Assembly (NCBI RefSeq): GCF_000485595.1
Contig: NW_014577490.1
Span: 182,825 to 245,473, forward strand
Length of the DNA stretch: 62,649 nt
From: Priapulus caudatus
Taxonomy: Eukaryota; Priapulida; Priapulimorpha; Priapulimorphida; Priapulidae
Direction of reading: 5' to 3'
Shown: in pieces, positions 1 to 13,180 of the stretch
Numbering within the stretch: the stretch's first letter is position 1
How the letters are laid out: every line of letters starts with the position of its first letter
Position numbers and translations under genes: made by a program
Notes under the pieces: model-generated
Told to the model about the DNA's origin: nothing
What the model saw: the letters and a program-made list of their open reading frames with translations, nothing else
The model's database searches: none

Positions 1-39
1 GTATCAGGAGCTAATAATGTCATTATTAGCTCCTGATAC
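1..39. repeat. Short hairpin element (CAGGAG tip)
   Basis: This is a perfect palindrome with 19-bp arms around one base, starting GTATCAGGAG and ending CTCCTGATAC. It is the first of a set of short hairpins in the window sharing only the tip. Confidence 0.85.
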
Positions 40-2513
40 TATGATCACTCAGTTGTAGGCCTGTATCATACGCTTTTCGGTCAAGCGTTGGCTCTGTTGT
101 GTTCACGTCACGCCAGATACCCGCCAAACTAAACCAGACAACCAACACCCTGGCAGAAACACGTATCATCACCAGACTGCCCTGAATTCACCCCATATTT
201 CGCCAAGTCGGCCATATAGTCTGAACTGAAGCCAAGTTCACTGGCCTGTGCTCTCTAAACCGAATACTTCTTACAGCACAAACTGTCACAACTTACGAAG
301 TGTGCACATCACTATCACTATTGTCAAATATTGCGATATGACACGAAGCTGCACAATGGCATCAAGAAAACTCATTTTGCAAAGAGTAGTTTACTGAAGT
401 ATATATATAATACCCATCGAGAGTATAATATCCATCGAGATGAGCTACAGATTGAAGTGCAACTATACATGCCAGCTGCAGAAGCCGCAATGCTAATTAT
501 AGTACAGCCTTATAGAACGATCGCGCAGTCGTGAGAGGATTCATGTTGTAATTAAAGTCATTTATAGACATCGTCATTGACTTCAGCTTATCGAATTTAT
601 AACGAGTAATAGTACTATATTAGTAGGGCAACAACATGTAAATGAGGAAAAACGCAATTAAAGCACTACTGTAGCGAATCACTGAAGTAGTCTAGCTTTG
701 CCGGCTATCACGCAGTACAATATAATCGTCACACTACTGCTACATAGATTCACATATACTAGGGCCAGTGGTGGTACAAAACTACTAGATACTACTAGTA
801 CTACTAGTAATAGTACTGTATTCTGTAATATACACGTCTATTGCGCTGTTACAGTAATTCAGCATGCGTAAAGCAAATAGCACGGTAGCTTATCGCGAAA
901 GCCAGTTTACACCACCGCACAGGCCCCCAGGTAGCCAAGCCAAGAAGATAAACAACAGAGAGTCGTACACGTACGTTTTTGAACAGGTAAACAATTAACA
1001 TTTACATACCTCTAAGTAGACGCCGATGACCCGTGTACAGAGACACAGTCCCAGCAACACGCCAACACTCAAATTCATTGCTGTCTGTAAAGAAACAGTT
1101 TTCAAATGATAGATTTCTGTCTCCTCGGTAGGTGTTTGATCTTCTAGCTCTCACTCACGTACAGCCTTCGGAGAGGTATACGGTACATACGTATATCGGC
1201 GACCTAGGTCAAACGAGTGACGACACAATACTAGTTATTTACGATTGGTGAGTTTAATCGTGCATTTTCTACGGCATAGGTGGCGCTCCAACATCATTTC
1301 ATGTGTGGCGCGGCGAAGATGTAATTTGAAAAGTCACGTCTTTCACAAGGTAAGTGTCACCATTTCATTTGATACTTTATAGCTATCGCTGTTGGATAGA
1401 TCCCAGCGCTAGGGCACGGTTGACGCTTCTAAGGTAGTACTTTATCTTACTCTAACATGTGAAATTTGTCCAATGGGCTGCATTGATTGAGTTAATTGTT
1501 TCTCTTGCAAACAGGTGTCAAAGTCGAATGTCTGAGTAGTACTGATCGAGTGACTGAGTCATCTTTACACGTCAATTTCCATTTTCATTTTGCCTAGCCC
1601 GACCAAGCTCTACGAGTACGACTGTTTCACGTCGTAGGCCACGTGGTGAGAAGCGAGAAGGTAACTTGTGGCTACATTTTGCCTGGCTCTACCTACTAAC
1701 CTATAGCCTAGGCTATCATTTTTTGCTTTCAGATGTGGAGCAGTTTCCTAGCTCTAGCGAAGGGGAGCGAAGGGACTAGTAAGTACTACACTCACACTGG
1801 GGGTAGAGCTAAGTTTTCCAACACCGCTAACACTAGTCTGAGTAAGCCTATAAAAGTATACGACGCAAGTCTACTTTCCTACACCCACTGACCCAGCATG
1901 CGTAATCTATCTCTCAATATCTATATCTTCCATGATACAGTGTGCCGGCCATGATAAACCAGTGGTTTCTTCTTCTTCTTGTACTTTTTTTTCTTCGTCT
2001 CGAGCGCTTTTTTTTCTTCATCTTTGTTGTTCTTGTCAATGTTGCTATCTTTTGGTTAAAGTACCCATCCCTATGTGCATGCAGTGACATGCATTTCTGG
2101 ATGGTTGGTGTACATGCAGCACTACCCATTCAAGTCTTATGATGGGGAGGTAGCGAGAGTTGTCAGCTACTTCCGCTTACACCAAATCCTGACTGCATTC
2201 AAATTACGAAAGATTTCGTCACAGGGATACAATGAAAGCAAATCGTGTGTAATTGTTATGTCATGTTCTGATACTTGCCGGTGCCAATTACACTGGATGA
2301 CAGGTGCTGAGATGCATGCCTTCAGAGAATGAAACCAAGCTACAAACCAGCATGTAGGTAATAAATAATGAGTTGGGTGCAGTAATGTGCCTTCCCAAAG
2401 TGGCACCTAGGCATGTGGGGGTGGAAGCCATGACTTGAAAGTATTATTACTTCCCTGCTTAGTCGTGTATTTGTTTTGTGTAGTAGGTGAGGATGGCTCC
2501 CTCTAGGACACAG

Positions 2514-2698
2514 CCCTGGCGTGTATGGGGGGGGGGGTCTAGGGGGTCCGGACCCCCCCTGCTCGCACAGAAAACGCATCTAAGGGGGTCTAATTTCAAA
2601 CTTTTTTGGGGGGAGGTCCCCAGACCCCCCCTTCGCGTGCTTGCAAGTTTGGGTTACGGTTAGACCCTCCCCTGGTACACATCCTGTACACGCCCCTG
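2514..2698. mobile_element. G/C-tract-rich TIR element, hAT-like
   Basis: The left end CCCTGGCGTGTATGGGGG and right end TGTACACGCCCCTG are roughly inverted, with CCCCCC/GGGGGG tracts inside. Imperfect GGACA-starting octamers flank it. This type (CAGGGGCGTGTAC ends) is common among invertebrate hAT-like repeats. Assignment is tentative. Confidence 0.4.
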
Positions 2699-3013
2699 GG
2701 ACAAGACTTCTCCAAAAGCCTTCAACCATCCCATCGCATACATGCAGCAGCGATATTACACAGTCTGACAGAGCTGGGAACGAAACTCTGGTTAAAGGCA
2801 TTCACTCGTAACTCCTGATTGTGGATGACGGGTTGTGAGCGAGGTCTGCCGTAAAATGTGTCTCACGGTCATAAGTCTATAGTCTGTGTTGTCAGACTGA
2901 TTGAATCGTAGGTTATATCTTGTACATAGCAATGCTTCTCTGGACATTTCTCTAGCGTCGTCCATGCCAGAGCCTCTATCGTGGCTGTGATGCTCAGTCT
3001 GATGGTAAGTTTG

Positions 3014-3320
3014 CAGGGCTGCAAAATTAACGCGAGTTCGGAGTCAAATACTCCCTGATTTACTGTTGGACTCCCTGATTTGACACATGCAGAAGTCTGT
3101 GTGACTCCCTGAAAATTCTGCTATACTAACTAGTTCGTTCCAGAGCACGGCCTCGAGGAATTGCCATATTTTTTCAGCAAATGTCCAAAGAAAATTGGGC
3201 AGACGTGCAACCACATGAATCTTCAAAATAAGCACATGCGTTATTGCTAATATCTTTCGTTTTGAACTTCAGACTGCAGTCCGTTGGACTCCCTTGTTCA
3301 AAAGTTCATTTCTAACTCTG
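3014..3320. mobile_element. hAT-like non-autonomous element, copy A
   Basis: A 5-bp duplication GTTTG flanks it at 3009-3013 and 3321-3325. The ends are CAGGGCTGCAAAATTAA and, inverted, CAGAGTTAGAAATGAAC. A second copy of the family lies at 52437-52860. It contains repeated ACTCCCTG motifs and no coding capacity. Confidence 0.8.
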
Positions 3321-4946
3321 GTTTGTGATTAGAGAGTGAGTGTTGATAAAGAGTACAGCTTGTTACTGCATCGTCTCTATACCATGTTTCTTGGACTGAA
3401 TTGATGGATCCCAGGCAGCAATCTTGATCTACGGTATGCAAAATAAAGGCAATGAATATTAGCATCACTCATTGACCAAAATGGCCGGTTATGTTGATGT
3501 TGCACTGGAGGAAGCACTGGTGTTGCTGACATTCTTTGTGGTGTTGTCAGTGTGTGTGATTCATTCTGGTGCCAAAGGAAAGGACTCTAGGGTAGTCCTG
3601 CGAATGCTTTTGTTCTGATACTCTTTTTCTTCATAAATGTGTTAGCCTCAGACTTAGTGGGTTTTATTATGCAGATTTCTTCCCACTGCTGTAATTCTTG
3701 CAGGTAAATTGGCTACATCTTCTAGTGTGTCTGTTCGCGGATAAGATGTGAGATTTTTGCAGGCAGTCATCTGCAAAATATCACAAAGTTGGGTTGTGAA
3801 CCTGAACTGAGAGGTCATTGGTGTAGCAGCACTGGAAAGGGTGAGGTCCAAGCACTGTGCTGTTACTTAGGATTTCCTTAAATGGAGAATTGGATTGTGG
3901 TGACAAGAGAGTATGAAAATGTTCTGTCCTTTAGAATGCCGGTGTTCCTGTGTATTGTTCAAGAATCAAGCCTATCTTCGGGTTAGCCTGCTTATGACTG
4001 TTGGAACATTACAGGTTCATACTTCTACCTGCTGGACTCCAGTCTGAAAAGCAAGCTAGGCAGTTTCGACAAAAGCTCGGGCGATGATAGCTGCATGCGC
4101 GGCGTGCGAATAAGATCATAGATGTCACCACTCGAGCGTTCTGCGTGTACTTTATGGCTTTGATACATACTCGCGTCCGTCAATGGCACATTTTTGGTGT
4201 GCACAACAGTGACAACATCTGAATATTAAAATAAGCTTACGTACAGGTTGCTACGCTCGGCAGACTGGGCTGGACTTTCTTCAGCTACATCTTAGATTAT
4301 ATAACTCGTCATATCTTTGCGTAGGTGCAATTAAAGAATTCTTCCTCATAACTAGTGTAACTTTCGTAACAAATCACAAATAGAAAATAAAATTGAAAAA
4401 CAAATCGCACAAAAAAAGGCTTCACAAATAGGTTACAATAAATTGCCAACTCTCACCGAACTAGTCTATGCAAAAGGCTGCCACTGCTTATATACGCGAC
4501 AACAGTTCATCGCAGTCCTGTCGAATAACCCGTCTGGCGACAAATACAAAACAGTTTTATAGGATATGATTTGAGACTTCGTCGCCACGGTAGAATGGAA
4601 TTAGTAGCATATCGCTCATAATTTAACTACCCCACTTCAACAAATTCTAGATTTATAAAAAACGAATGTGTTTATAACATTTGTCCAATTTGTGTTTGTG
4701 TACTTTCTTGGCAAAATGCTTAATTGCAATTAATGTTATACGTTGCATTATTTGTGCCTATCATACTCATAGTACGTGTATGGGCAAGTCGAAATGCACA
4801 GCAAAAGTCAGTAATAATGAACAGTTTCAAGATTTTTTGATGGCACATGAGGGGGGTACCTGCTCATATTACAGTAATTAGTCTCTGCCCAAAAATGGTA
4901 TGTTTGTTTCTACTTGTCTTTTAATATCAAATTTCTGTTATCACAT

Positions 4947-5818
4947 TTACCCTCCGGACAATCACCCCCGGACAATTACCCCATGGACATTTACCACCCA
5001 GACAATTACCCTTCAGACATTTACCCCCCGGACATTTAGAGGAGGAGTTAGAGGACGACGGAGAAGGTAGTGGAGGAGGAGGGGGAGAGGACGTGCAGGT
5101 GGTGGTTGAGGGAGGAGGAAGAGGAGGAGGGGAGAATGTGATGGCGGAGGAGGAGAGGAGGAGGTAGAGGCGCCCTCCTCTACCTCCTCCCTCCTCCACC
5201 TCCTCTCCTCCTCTCCTCCTCTCTTCTCCTCCTCCTCCACCTTCTTCCTTTTTCTTCCTCCACCACTTTTTGGGCCCACTTCCCCCCCCTCCTCCTCCAC
5301 CTCCTCTCCTCTTCCTTCCCCTCCTCTCCGCCTCCTTTACCGCCTTCTTTCCTCCTCCTCCACCACCTGCCCCTCCGCTACCTCCTCCCTTCTCTACCTC
5401 CTCCTCCTCCACCTTCTCCCCTCCTCCCCCTCCTCCACCACCTTCTACCCACGTTCTCCCCCTCATCCTCCTCCACGTCCTCTGCTCCTCTTCCACCTTC
5501 TCCCCCCTCCTTCTCCACCTTCTCCCCCTCCTCCACCACCTCCCCACGTTCTCCCCTCCTCCTCCTTCTCCACCTCCTTTCCTACTCTCCTCGTCCACCT
5601 TTTCCCCCTCCTCCTCCTCTATCACCTTCTCCCCACCTTCTGCCCCTCCTCCTCCTCCTCCACCACTTTCTCCCCTCCTCCTCGACTTCCTTCTTGTATC
5701 ACTGTTCAACAATAAATAATGAACACCAAGTGAGTAATTGTCCGGGGGGTAAATGTCCGGAGAGTAAATGTCCGGGGGGTAAATGTCTGGGGGGTAATTG
5801 TCCGGGAGTATTTGTCCT
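4947..5818. mobile_element. Large foldback element with 15-bp subterminal repeats
   Basis: The left arm (about 4947-5037) has six imperfect copies of GGACATTTACCCCCC. The right arm (about 5735-5818) has the inverse (GGGGGGTAAATGTCC). Between them the + strand is GGA-rich to 5169, turns at GGCGCC and is CCT-rich to 5690, so almost the whole 870 bp can snap back. Long open frames here are only purine/pyrimidine repeat translations. Confidence 0.75.
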
Positions 5819-7162
5819 AGAACCAAATATTTATATATTCAAATTTAATGTGTGTTAAATTTGTGGTTGTGTATTTTCTATTAGTAGTATCAACAGTACA
5901 TCGAGATATGTGCTTTGTTGTTGTGTCTTTTGTATCAATATATGAATATCTAAAATACTGTAGGTACCTGACACTATCTTTATTATAAGGTGATAACTTC
6001 CTATTATAACCTATACAATACTATGATTAGAAGTAGATCACAGAAGTACACCTGCATGTATGTGCTTCTGTTTTTGTTCTCTATGTGGAATGAATATATG
6101 TGCCAATCTGTAATATTTTATCTGACTAATGGAAATATTTAGACTACCACGGTTATGCGAACATTCAGAGCAGTTGATCTGAGATGACAAACACGGCTGT
6201 GTAATCGATGCTGTACCTCGCGTGTACTTTGTATCTTGAATTTGTTGAAGTGAGTGGTGATATATGCGTGATGCTACGAATTTCATTGTACAGTGGCGGC
6301 TAAATGAGATGATAAAATCGCATCGTATAGACATTTACAGGTCAGCAGGTCTAGATAATGGAGCCAGTGACACGATTCTACGTGTAACATCTGTTGATAA
6401 AGCGTCGGCAAAGTTAATTATAAACACCAGGAGTCCCGTTTGGTGTTAGCACGGTAGCAAACACGATAACAGCTGTGGCAGTTACGCGAGGTCTGCGTAC
6501 AAGCACAGGTAGCCAATGTGTCGTTCCGGGTGGGTTTACTTTGTCTGCGTATATTGATTTGGTCTTGGAAAAATAAGTGTTAAAGAAGTGTACTTTGGCC
6601 AGTGTGCTATATCATGAAATAGGTTAAACATAAATCGCGTGCGCGTGTGTTAACTTAAAGGTGGGTGGCGGCGTTCCAATCTGTCATGCGGCATATTTTA
6701 TTATCATAATATATCTATATATGTCTCATGCATTACGAGGCATGGCGATATACATGGTGGGAATTACTATTTGACAGAGTACAGGGGGCAATACTCAGTG
6801 TTTGTAGTGACATTGTAGCAGAAAGCATGGCATCACAGTGAAATGATTGATCTTCATATTTGCAAAAAGGTGTTCTTGATGAAACGTCATTTATTGGCAT
6901 ATTTCTGCATGAGATCAGTTATTATTTCGAGGTTGAGGGAAATGAATATAGTTTATGGTGAAGCTACGACCAGTGATAATGTCTGAAATGCCATCAAAGA
7001 ATTGCTATTATAAATCAACTCATCACAGATATGATACTATATATAACATGTAGTCAGGCCCAACATTGTAATTGAAGCATGCAATGCGGCTAGGCTACAC
7101 AGCTAAAAAAAACGTCAATCCAAAATGTAATATTTAGATTGATATATGCAACCCCGTTCTAC

Positions 7163-7505
7163 TTAAAGTGATTACGTCACGAATTTTCTATGGTAAAATT
7201 TGTAAAAATTTTGTTGCCATTTTTTTACATTAAAAGTAAGAACTCACGGGACTAAACGTATCGTCAAATTCTTACCTGAGAAGATTGTTTCTCAGCTAGT
7301 TAAAAATCCAAAAAACCTAGACGATTTGATATGAGTGTTCCTAACTTGCTTGCTATGGGCTATGTATGCGTCACGAGTGTATGTTCACATCAAACAATAT
7401 AGTAAAATAAGAAGTATAATGCAGCAATTTAACCATAAAAAGTGAACAGAATGACTTATATTTTATTTTTATTTTTTACTATTTACGGTGACGTAATCAC
7501 TTTAA
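7163..7505. mobile_element. TTAA-flanked MITE
   Basis: TTAA at 7163-7166 and 7502-7505 brackets inverted repeats AGTGATTACGTCAC / GTGACGTAATCACT. The inside is AT-rich and non-coding. TTAA target duplication points to piggyBac- or Kolobok-type mobilisation. Confidence 0.8.
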
Positions 7506-8563
7506 CACAATGATATATGAGTAGTTCATCCTATTATATCAGCAGTGTAACAGTAATGGTTTTCTATTGCCCTATTTAGCTAGCGATCTCACAATTCTCG
7601 TGTGGTATGGTTTTCGATTACTTCATCCCAACTACTCTAACCACGTTCATGTTTTCCATTAAAATTTTCGTGATTTATATGAAATTGTATCGTGTGCAAT
7701 CTGGACATTTTACGTGGTATTAGGTTCGATAAGTCTTCGAATTATCCTCTTTTACTGTGTAACCACGGCCCCTAGAATAAATCTTAAAACGGTGATTTCA
7801 ATGTAATCAAAGTGAAACCCATCCTGCCTTCCAAAACACTATATATATATATATATATAATATATATATATATATAGTAACAAAAGCACTTGCGTCAGTG
7901 TTCGGCTCGTTGTAGAGTATTGATCGGTTTGCTCCGGCACATAGAATGCACGCTGGAGCATCATCCTGTTTGAATCATACACTGGTTGGCAGGCATGATG
8001 ACGGCGTTTCCACGCAGCAGCCATTTTGGTAGATTTCGTGTAAAAACGGGAACCCGCGGCAGATAAAACGCGACGTAAATAGACAAAGGCGTTTTATCGC
8101 GTCGTCAACGAGGTAAAAAGACTGTTGTGAGGAGGAAGTAGGGCAGACGGAGGTAGGGGAGAGCGTGTGCGCGCGTGTGTTGGCCGCGTGGGCGTGAACG
8201 CTTGCTCGTGGATTTTCGCTGTGCAGCTGGGCAGGTTTAATTATAGTCTCTGCTACCATTGGCCACATCGGCAGCGGGCACAAGAAGAAAGGGTATAGTG
8301 TCTTCGAAGAAGTTCGCGTTGGATTATATACATCTTCAAGTGTACGGTGGTCGGGTGTAAAGGTAAACTGCATGTAGCTGTATTTATATAGATAGATTTA
8401 ATGCTGTAAAGGATGCGTGGGAGCTAGTATGGAAGTATAGCACTGGTCCTTGTTGTAATGTGATAATGATGACATTTTTTTCGGTTTGCTGACCAAAGAG
8501 AAAGTATGTTGCTTATCCTAGCTAACTGTTCAAGAGTACTACCAACGTGATCTTCATTAATAT

Positions 8564-8609
8564 TATCAAGAGCGTATAAAGAATATACCTTTTTTATACG
8601 CTCTTGATA
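8564..8609. repeat. Short hairpin element (CAAGAG tip)
   Basis: The 17-bp perfect arms TATCAAGAGCGTATAAA and complement surround a 12-bp loop. The tip is a variant of the CAGGAG family. Confidence 0.8.
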
Positions 8610-8621
8610 TTATTATGACAA

Positions 8622-8763
8622 TTGCCGCCACCACCACCACCAGCTGCCGGCACCACCACCTACACCACCACCACCACTACCTACAACCATAACCACCTAC
8701 ATCACCACCAACACCAACGCCACCACCACCAACACCACCACTACAATCTCCGTGACCACCACT
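8622..8763. repeat. Imperfect (CCA)n microsatellite
   Basis: A long run of CCA/CAC triplets with interruptions. No coding frame is claimed. Confidence 0.9.
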
Positions 8764-8902
8764 ACTTTTGTTACTGCCAGCACTTCTGCTGCCACCTATA
8801 GCATCAATAATAGGGTCAGAAAATCAAAAGGGCAACCTCTATCAAGGTTACCCAAATGGAATAGAAGCCATCTGCTATACTCATTACTCTCTACTATTTC
8901 AG

Positions 8903-9031
8903 TGGGTGAATAAGGCGTACGTGTGTGAGTGTGACGTGCGGATGCAACAAAGCCTGAAGCCCAGAGAACGCCGAATCGCATAGGCCCGCCGGTGCCTTCA
9001 CATCCAACGTTCCAGTTGTACCATGGACCAG
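8903..9031 (+). CDS. Candidate 5' exon with start codon (ATG at 9023)
   Basis: A good polypyrimidine tract and acceptor (ctctctactatttcag) precede 129 nt that end at CCAG|GTTAGC. ATG at 9023-9025 is in strong context (gtaccATGGACC) and gives M-D-Q in phase 0, matching the phase 0 start of the CAP-Gly exon. A 13-codon upstream ORF (ATG at 8940) lies in the leader and ends before the ATG. If correct, the first intron is 12.5 kb. No transcript supports it, so this stays a candidate. Confidence 0.3.
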
Positions 9032-9257
9032 GTTAGCCTTCTAAACAACTCGAAATATTTACATTAATTAAAGTTTTTTTATATAGTGGTTTGGTATTTT
9101 GAGTGCTGTTGCGAATCTAATACGTACTGCCACACGTGTAAAATATCAATAAATATCAAAAATATAATAATTATTCACAATCCGGATAGCTATGTGACGA
9201 AATATCGAAGCAGATAGCTGCTTAGCTGTACTTGTTATCATGAACGTATCTATACAC

Positions 9258-9302
9258 TCAAGAGCTAATAATATTATTTATTCATAACTATTAGCGCCTG
9301 AT
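9258..9302. repeat. Degenerate short hairpin element
   Basis: TCAAGAGCTAATAAT pairs imperfectly with ATTAGCGCCTGA. The arms resemble those of the hairpin at 1-39, with several mismatches. Confidence 0.5.
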
Positions 9303-9805
9303 AAAATTATTAAACAAAACAAGTATATATAATGTCAGACTGCCAGCTATGTGTGTAGATAATAGATATGTTCATGCTATTGGCTATCAAGGCTTTCCGA
9401 ACTCCGAATGACATCTCCAGTTTAAAACTCCGAAAACTCGTAAAACGGCAAATCCCGTCAGACGGTGATTAGTGTTAATGTTTGGGTTGGGGTTGGTTGC
9501 GTTTAGAATGCTCATGTTAGCCAGTGTTTGTATAAGGCAGGATAGGGATTTGGTTTAATAACGTGTTAGCCAGTGTTTGAGAACCAGACTCTTTCAAACA
9601 ATGTGCGTGTGAGGGGTCGCAGCCTGTTTTTTGTGTGAACTATATAATACTATGTTTGAGCTGTTGACTATAATTTTGTCAGAGGTGAACTACATCATTG
9701 CAAGCATTCGAGCAGGGTAGTGGGATCCTGGTTCGATCGCCTTTGGGCAGCTCTCAGCATCGACGCTATTCAATGTCAGCCTGAAGGTCATTCATTACAC
9801 ACAAC

Positions 9806-9841
9806 CAGGGAGTCTATAATAGGCCTATTATAGACTCCCTG
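9806..9841. repeat. Perfect 36-bp palindrome
   Basis: CAGGGAGTCTATAATAGG and its exact complement are joined without a loop. It shares the CAGG(G)AGT tip of the hairpin family. Confidence 0.9.
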
Positions 9842-9856
9842 ACACAAATGAGCATG

Positions 9857-10043
9857 CAGGGTTCTCCAAGAGCAGAGCGGCCCGCCAGGCTATCGTCGAT
9901 CCCCGCCATCCTAAAATGCACCCGCCACTCTAAATATCATAGCCCCCGGACCCCCTAGCACGCAAACCGCCTTTGGTGATTTGCAACTAGGACCGTAAAG
10001 GCAGCACCCGCCATGCTATAATGAAAAAGCTTGGAGAACCCTG
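9857..10043. mobile_element. hAT-like MITE with 5-bp TSD
   Basis: The ends are CAGGGTTCTCCAAG and CTTGGAGAACCCTG, with GCATG duplicated at 9852-9856 and 10044-10048. It has a non-coding interior with repeated CCCGCCA motifs. Confidence 0.85.
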
Positions 10044-11566
10044 GCATGATCATCAAATATATATACACACACACACATATATATATATTCTTAAGTGGTT
10101 AGCGTCTTATAAGTGCATGCACGCAAGTAACTATATCAGTGGTACTACTAGCAATTGCATCGCGGCATTTAGAGAAGGATAACTGCTACATAATTTAAAA
10201 TTATGCACCCCGTGGTGATGTGTATAATGCCACATGAAAGACATGCTGTTCCATCGGAGTGATATATGCACAGTAGCGGCGAGTGTTATTATAACATTGT
10301 GAACGTGCATTCAAGTACAGAGTTTTTTGGGCTAAAAAACACGCCCGGATAGTATTTTTAAGAAAATGTGCAGTTTTAAAAAATTGAACGTTTCTTGCTG
10401 AATATTTTTTTTCTCATGCGTTAGGTATTTCACACTTCTTGTAGTGTGACGTGCACGAAATCGTGAATAAACTATGAGTGCACACTAGTCTTAGGGCATG
10501 CAGTAAACTAGGATAAAATATTTATGCGAGCTATACAGCAAACAGTACCGAAAAATATCTATAATTCATTCAGTAAGTGACCTAAAACACTTGCTATTAT
10601 AGTGTTCAGCTTTATACACCATTCAGCTCACTGAATTGAGATATATATATATATATATATCCATCTATTAATATAACGCAGCAATTGTAGTTTTTTTAGT
10701 GAATGCAATTGATCTTATTGTTTTTCGGAATGACGATTTGACGTTTAAATGATAACAATGGTCGTGGTTTTCATAGTATGTTTAGCGGGTTTGACTTCAC
10801 GCGCTGTGTCACACTGCAATACGCTCTTATGCAATTACAGGGATTTTCTCCCTATGCAATTTGTGAAATTGCGTTTTGATTAGAGAGAGAGCTAGCATAC
10901 AGTAAGGATTGTCCGTGGGGGCTGGCGATGATAGAGAAGAAATCGGTAGCAGATAGCACTGCTGGATGTTATTCTCTTGTGCACGTATTCTCCTCGTTTC
11001 TTACCGTTACGCAAATGGCTAAACATTGAGAACAAAAATCGATGCGAACTCATTAATTCTGCTCTTGTTTGGCCACACCTTCTTACGTTCGTTAGAGTCC
11101 CATGTGTATATCTATATCTTCGCTTGATATGCCGCGCTGCATGCTTGTCCGTGCTTTCTTTTGATGTGTAATTCTGTGTCTAGTGTGTTGGCAAGCGTGC
11201 GTGTGTTCATCTATACTCTCTTGTGTATCAGTGTCCTGTGGATTTCTATAGTTACCTCCGCGCAACGGAGTTGCAGGGAGGTAATGTAATAGGTCTCGTG
11301 TGTGTGTTCGTGTGTGTGTTCGTGTGTGTGTGTGTAGCGTTGGCGCGATCGATTCAGCACCAGCTCGCCTTAGGGCGACCAGTCAGCAGCAGCTCGCCTT
11401 AGGGCGTCCAGTCAGGCAGCAGCCAGCAGCGAGCCAGCTGTTATACACATGTATACATGTTACACGCTCGCGGAGGTATGCACTCTCTTTGAGTGCCCTC
11501 TGTCTAGTTTCTCTTGTTATAAGGTGATACATGACGTATGTTAATTAATTCTCCTGTTGTGTTATT

Positions 11567-11755
11567 GTGTCGGGTGTGTGTGTGTGTGTGTGTGCGTGCG
11601 TGCGTGCGTGTGTGCGTGCGTGCGTGCGGGCGTGTGTGTGTGCGTGCGTGCGTGTGTGTGCGTGTTTGTGTGTGTGTGTGTGCGTGTGTGTGTGTGTGTG
11701 TGCGCGTGTGTGTGGGTGCGTACGTGCGCGTGTGCGTGCGTGCGTGTGCGGCTGC
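11567..11755. repeat. (TG)n / (CGTG)n microsatellite
   Basis: Nearly 190 bp of TG with CG interruptions. Open frames across it are low-complexity artefacts. Confidence 0.95.
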
Positions 11756-12141
11756 ATTAGTCTCTGCCTTCTTCTAGATTTATGTTCTATGTATTTCTCA
11801 AATTCTTTCCGCATTGCTGTATTCATTACCAAATGCACACAAACACCATGATATCACGATTAAATGTTACGTAGTCAAGTCAGTGTGGCTGTCGAGGACA
11901 TGACTTTACCACGAATCTAACAACTGCAAAACTACCAACATCCGAATGCGTTCAAAGGTGTGTGTGCGCGCCCGCCCGCGTGTGCGTGCGCGCGTGCGCG
12001 TGCGTGCATGCGAGCTTACTGTATGTGCGGGCACATAGAAGGAGTGCTGTTTTAACTGCGTGTGTTCTTGTACAGTCGATTGGAAACGGCCACCGACGAC
12101 AGTATATCGATTAGAATTGCTGACTGCCGCCCGCCACCGGT

Positions 12142-12321
<180 letters not shown>

Positions 12322-12440
12322 GCCCAGCGCATGTTCTGTCGCCGTGTGTTGCGCTGCGGGCGGCGGGCGCCTATCGGCTCATGCAGTCAGTCGGGCGCGC
12401 AGCCGCGTGTGCGTGCGCTAGTGTGCGTGCGTGTGTTGTG

Positions 12441-12480
<40 letters not shown>

Positions 12481-12496
12481 TGTGTGTGTGTGTGTG

Positions 12497-12531
<35 letters not shown>

Positions 12532-12625
12532 GTGCTGTGTGTGTGTGTGTGTGTGCGTGCGTGCGTGCGTTCGTGTGCGTGCGTGCGCGTCTGCGTGCGT
12601 GTACGCGCGCGCGGTCATAACGAAT
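12441..12625. repeat. (TG)n microsatellite
   Basis: TG/CG-rich array directly after the G tract. An AT-rich (TATA)n stretch follows at 12737-12832. Confidence 0.95.
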
Positions 12626-12999
12626 CTGTGATTGATGTCATAGAATGCCCCCGCGCGGGCAACCGCCTCCACTTGCCTCGGTTATTGCGGATGTATGGAG
12701 GATATGGCGTAGACGGCCTAGCAGAGCCTTATTATATTGTTATATATATATTATATATTATATATATATACATATTATATACATATTATATAATATATTG
12801 TTATATATACTGTTATTATATTATTATATTGTGTGGAGGAGGGGAGCCGTGACCAACGCAGCGATACGCCGCAACTGATGCGAAAACTTCTTAACGCCAC
12901 TCCTCCGATTTCCATAGTTCACTGAAGCCTCGACTGCGAAGCGGGAAGGCACGTTTCTGTAGGCATTGAATTTAATCCAATAGTTCTCGCGTAGACGTA

Positions 13000-13180
13000 C
13001 GCACGCACGCACAAGCACACGCACACAAACGCATGCACGCACACAAACGCGCGGACACACACATGCACGCACACATACACATGCAGTCACATGCACGCTC
13101 ACAGACACAAGCACGCACGCGTGTATACACACATGAACAAACACGCGTTCGCACACAGACACGTAAAAATACACGCGCGC
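13000..13180. repeat. (CA)n/(GCAC)n microsatellite
   Basis: CA-rich degenerate array on the + strand. Confidence 0.9.

Larger units (their letters stand above)
1..8000. other. No supported gene, 1-8 kb
   Basis: Only the repeats listed separately were found. Frames here are short, lack conserved motifs and have no phase-matched splice partners. The region at 8030-8380 is richer in CpG and ends in a donor-like AAAG|GTAAAC at 8361, so it could hold a 5' leader exon. Confidence 0.6.

Noticed and set aside
5013-5826. A 299-codon Gly/Glu-rich frame and a 149-codon Pro-rich frame
   Set aside because: Both come from the CCTCCT/GGAGGA interior of the foldback element and have no start context or splice partners.
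9690-9780. A tRNA or tRNA-derived SINE suggested by GGTTCGATC
   Set aside because: Only a B-box-like match is present. No A box at proper distance and no cloverleaf could be drawn.
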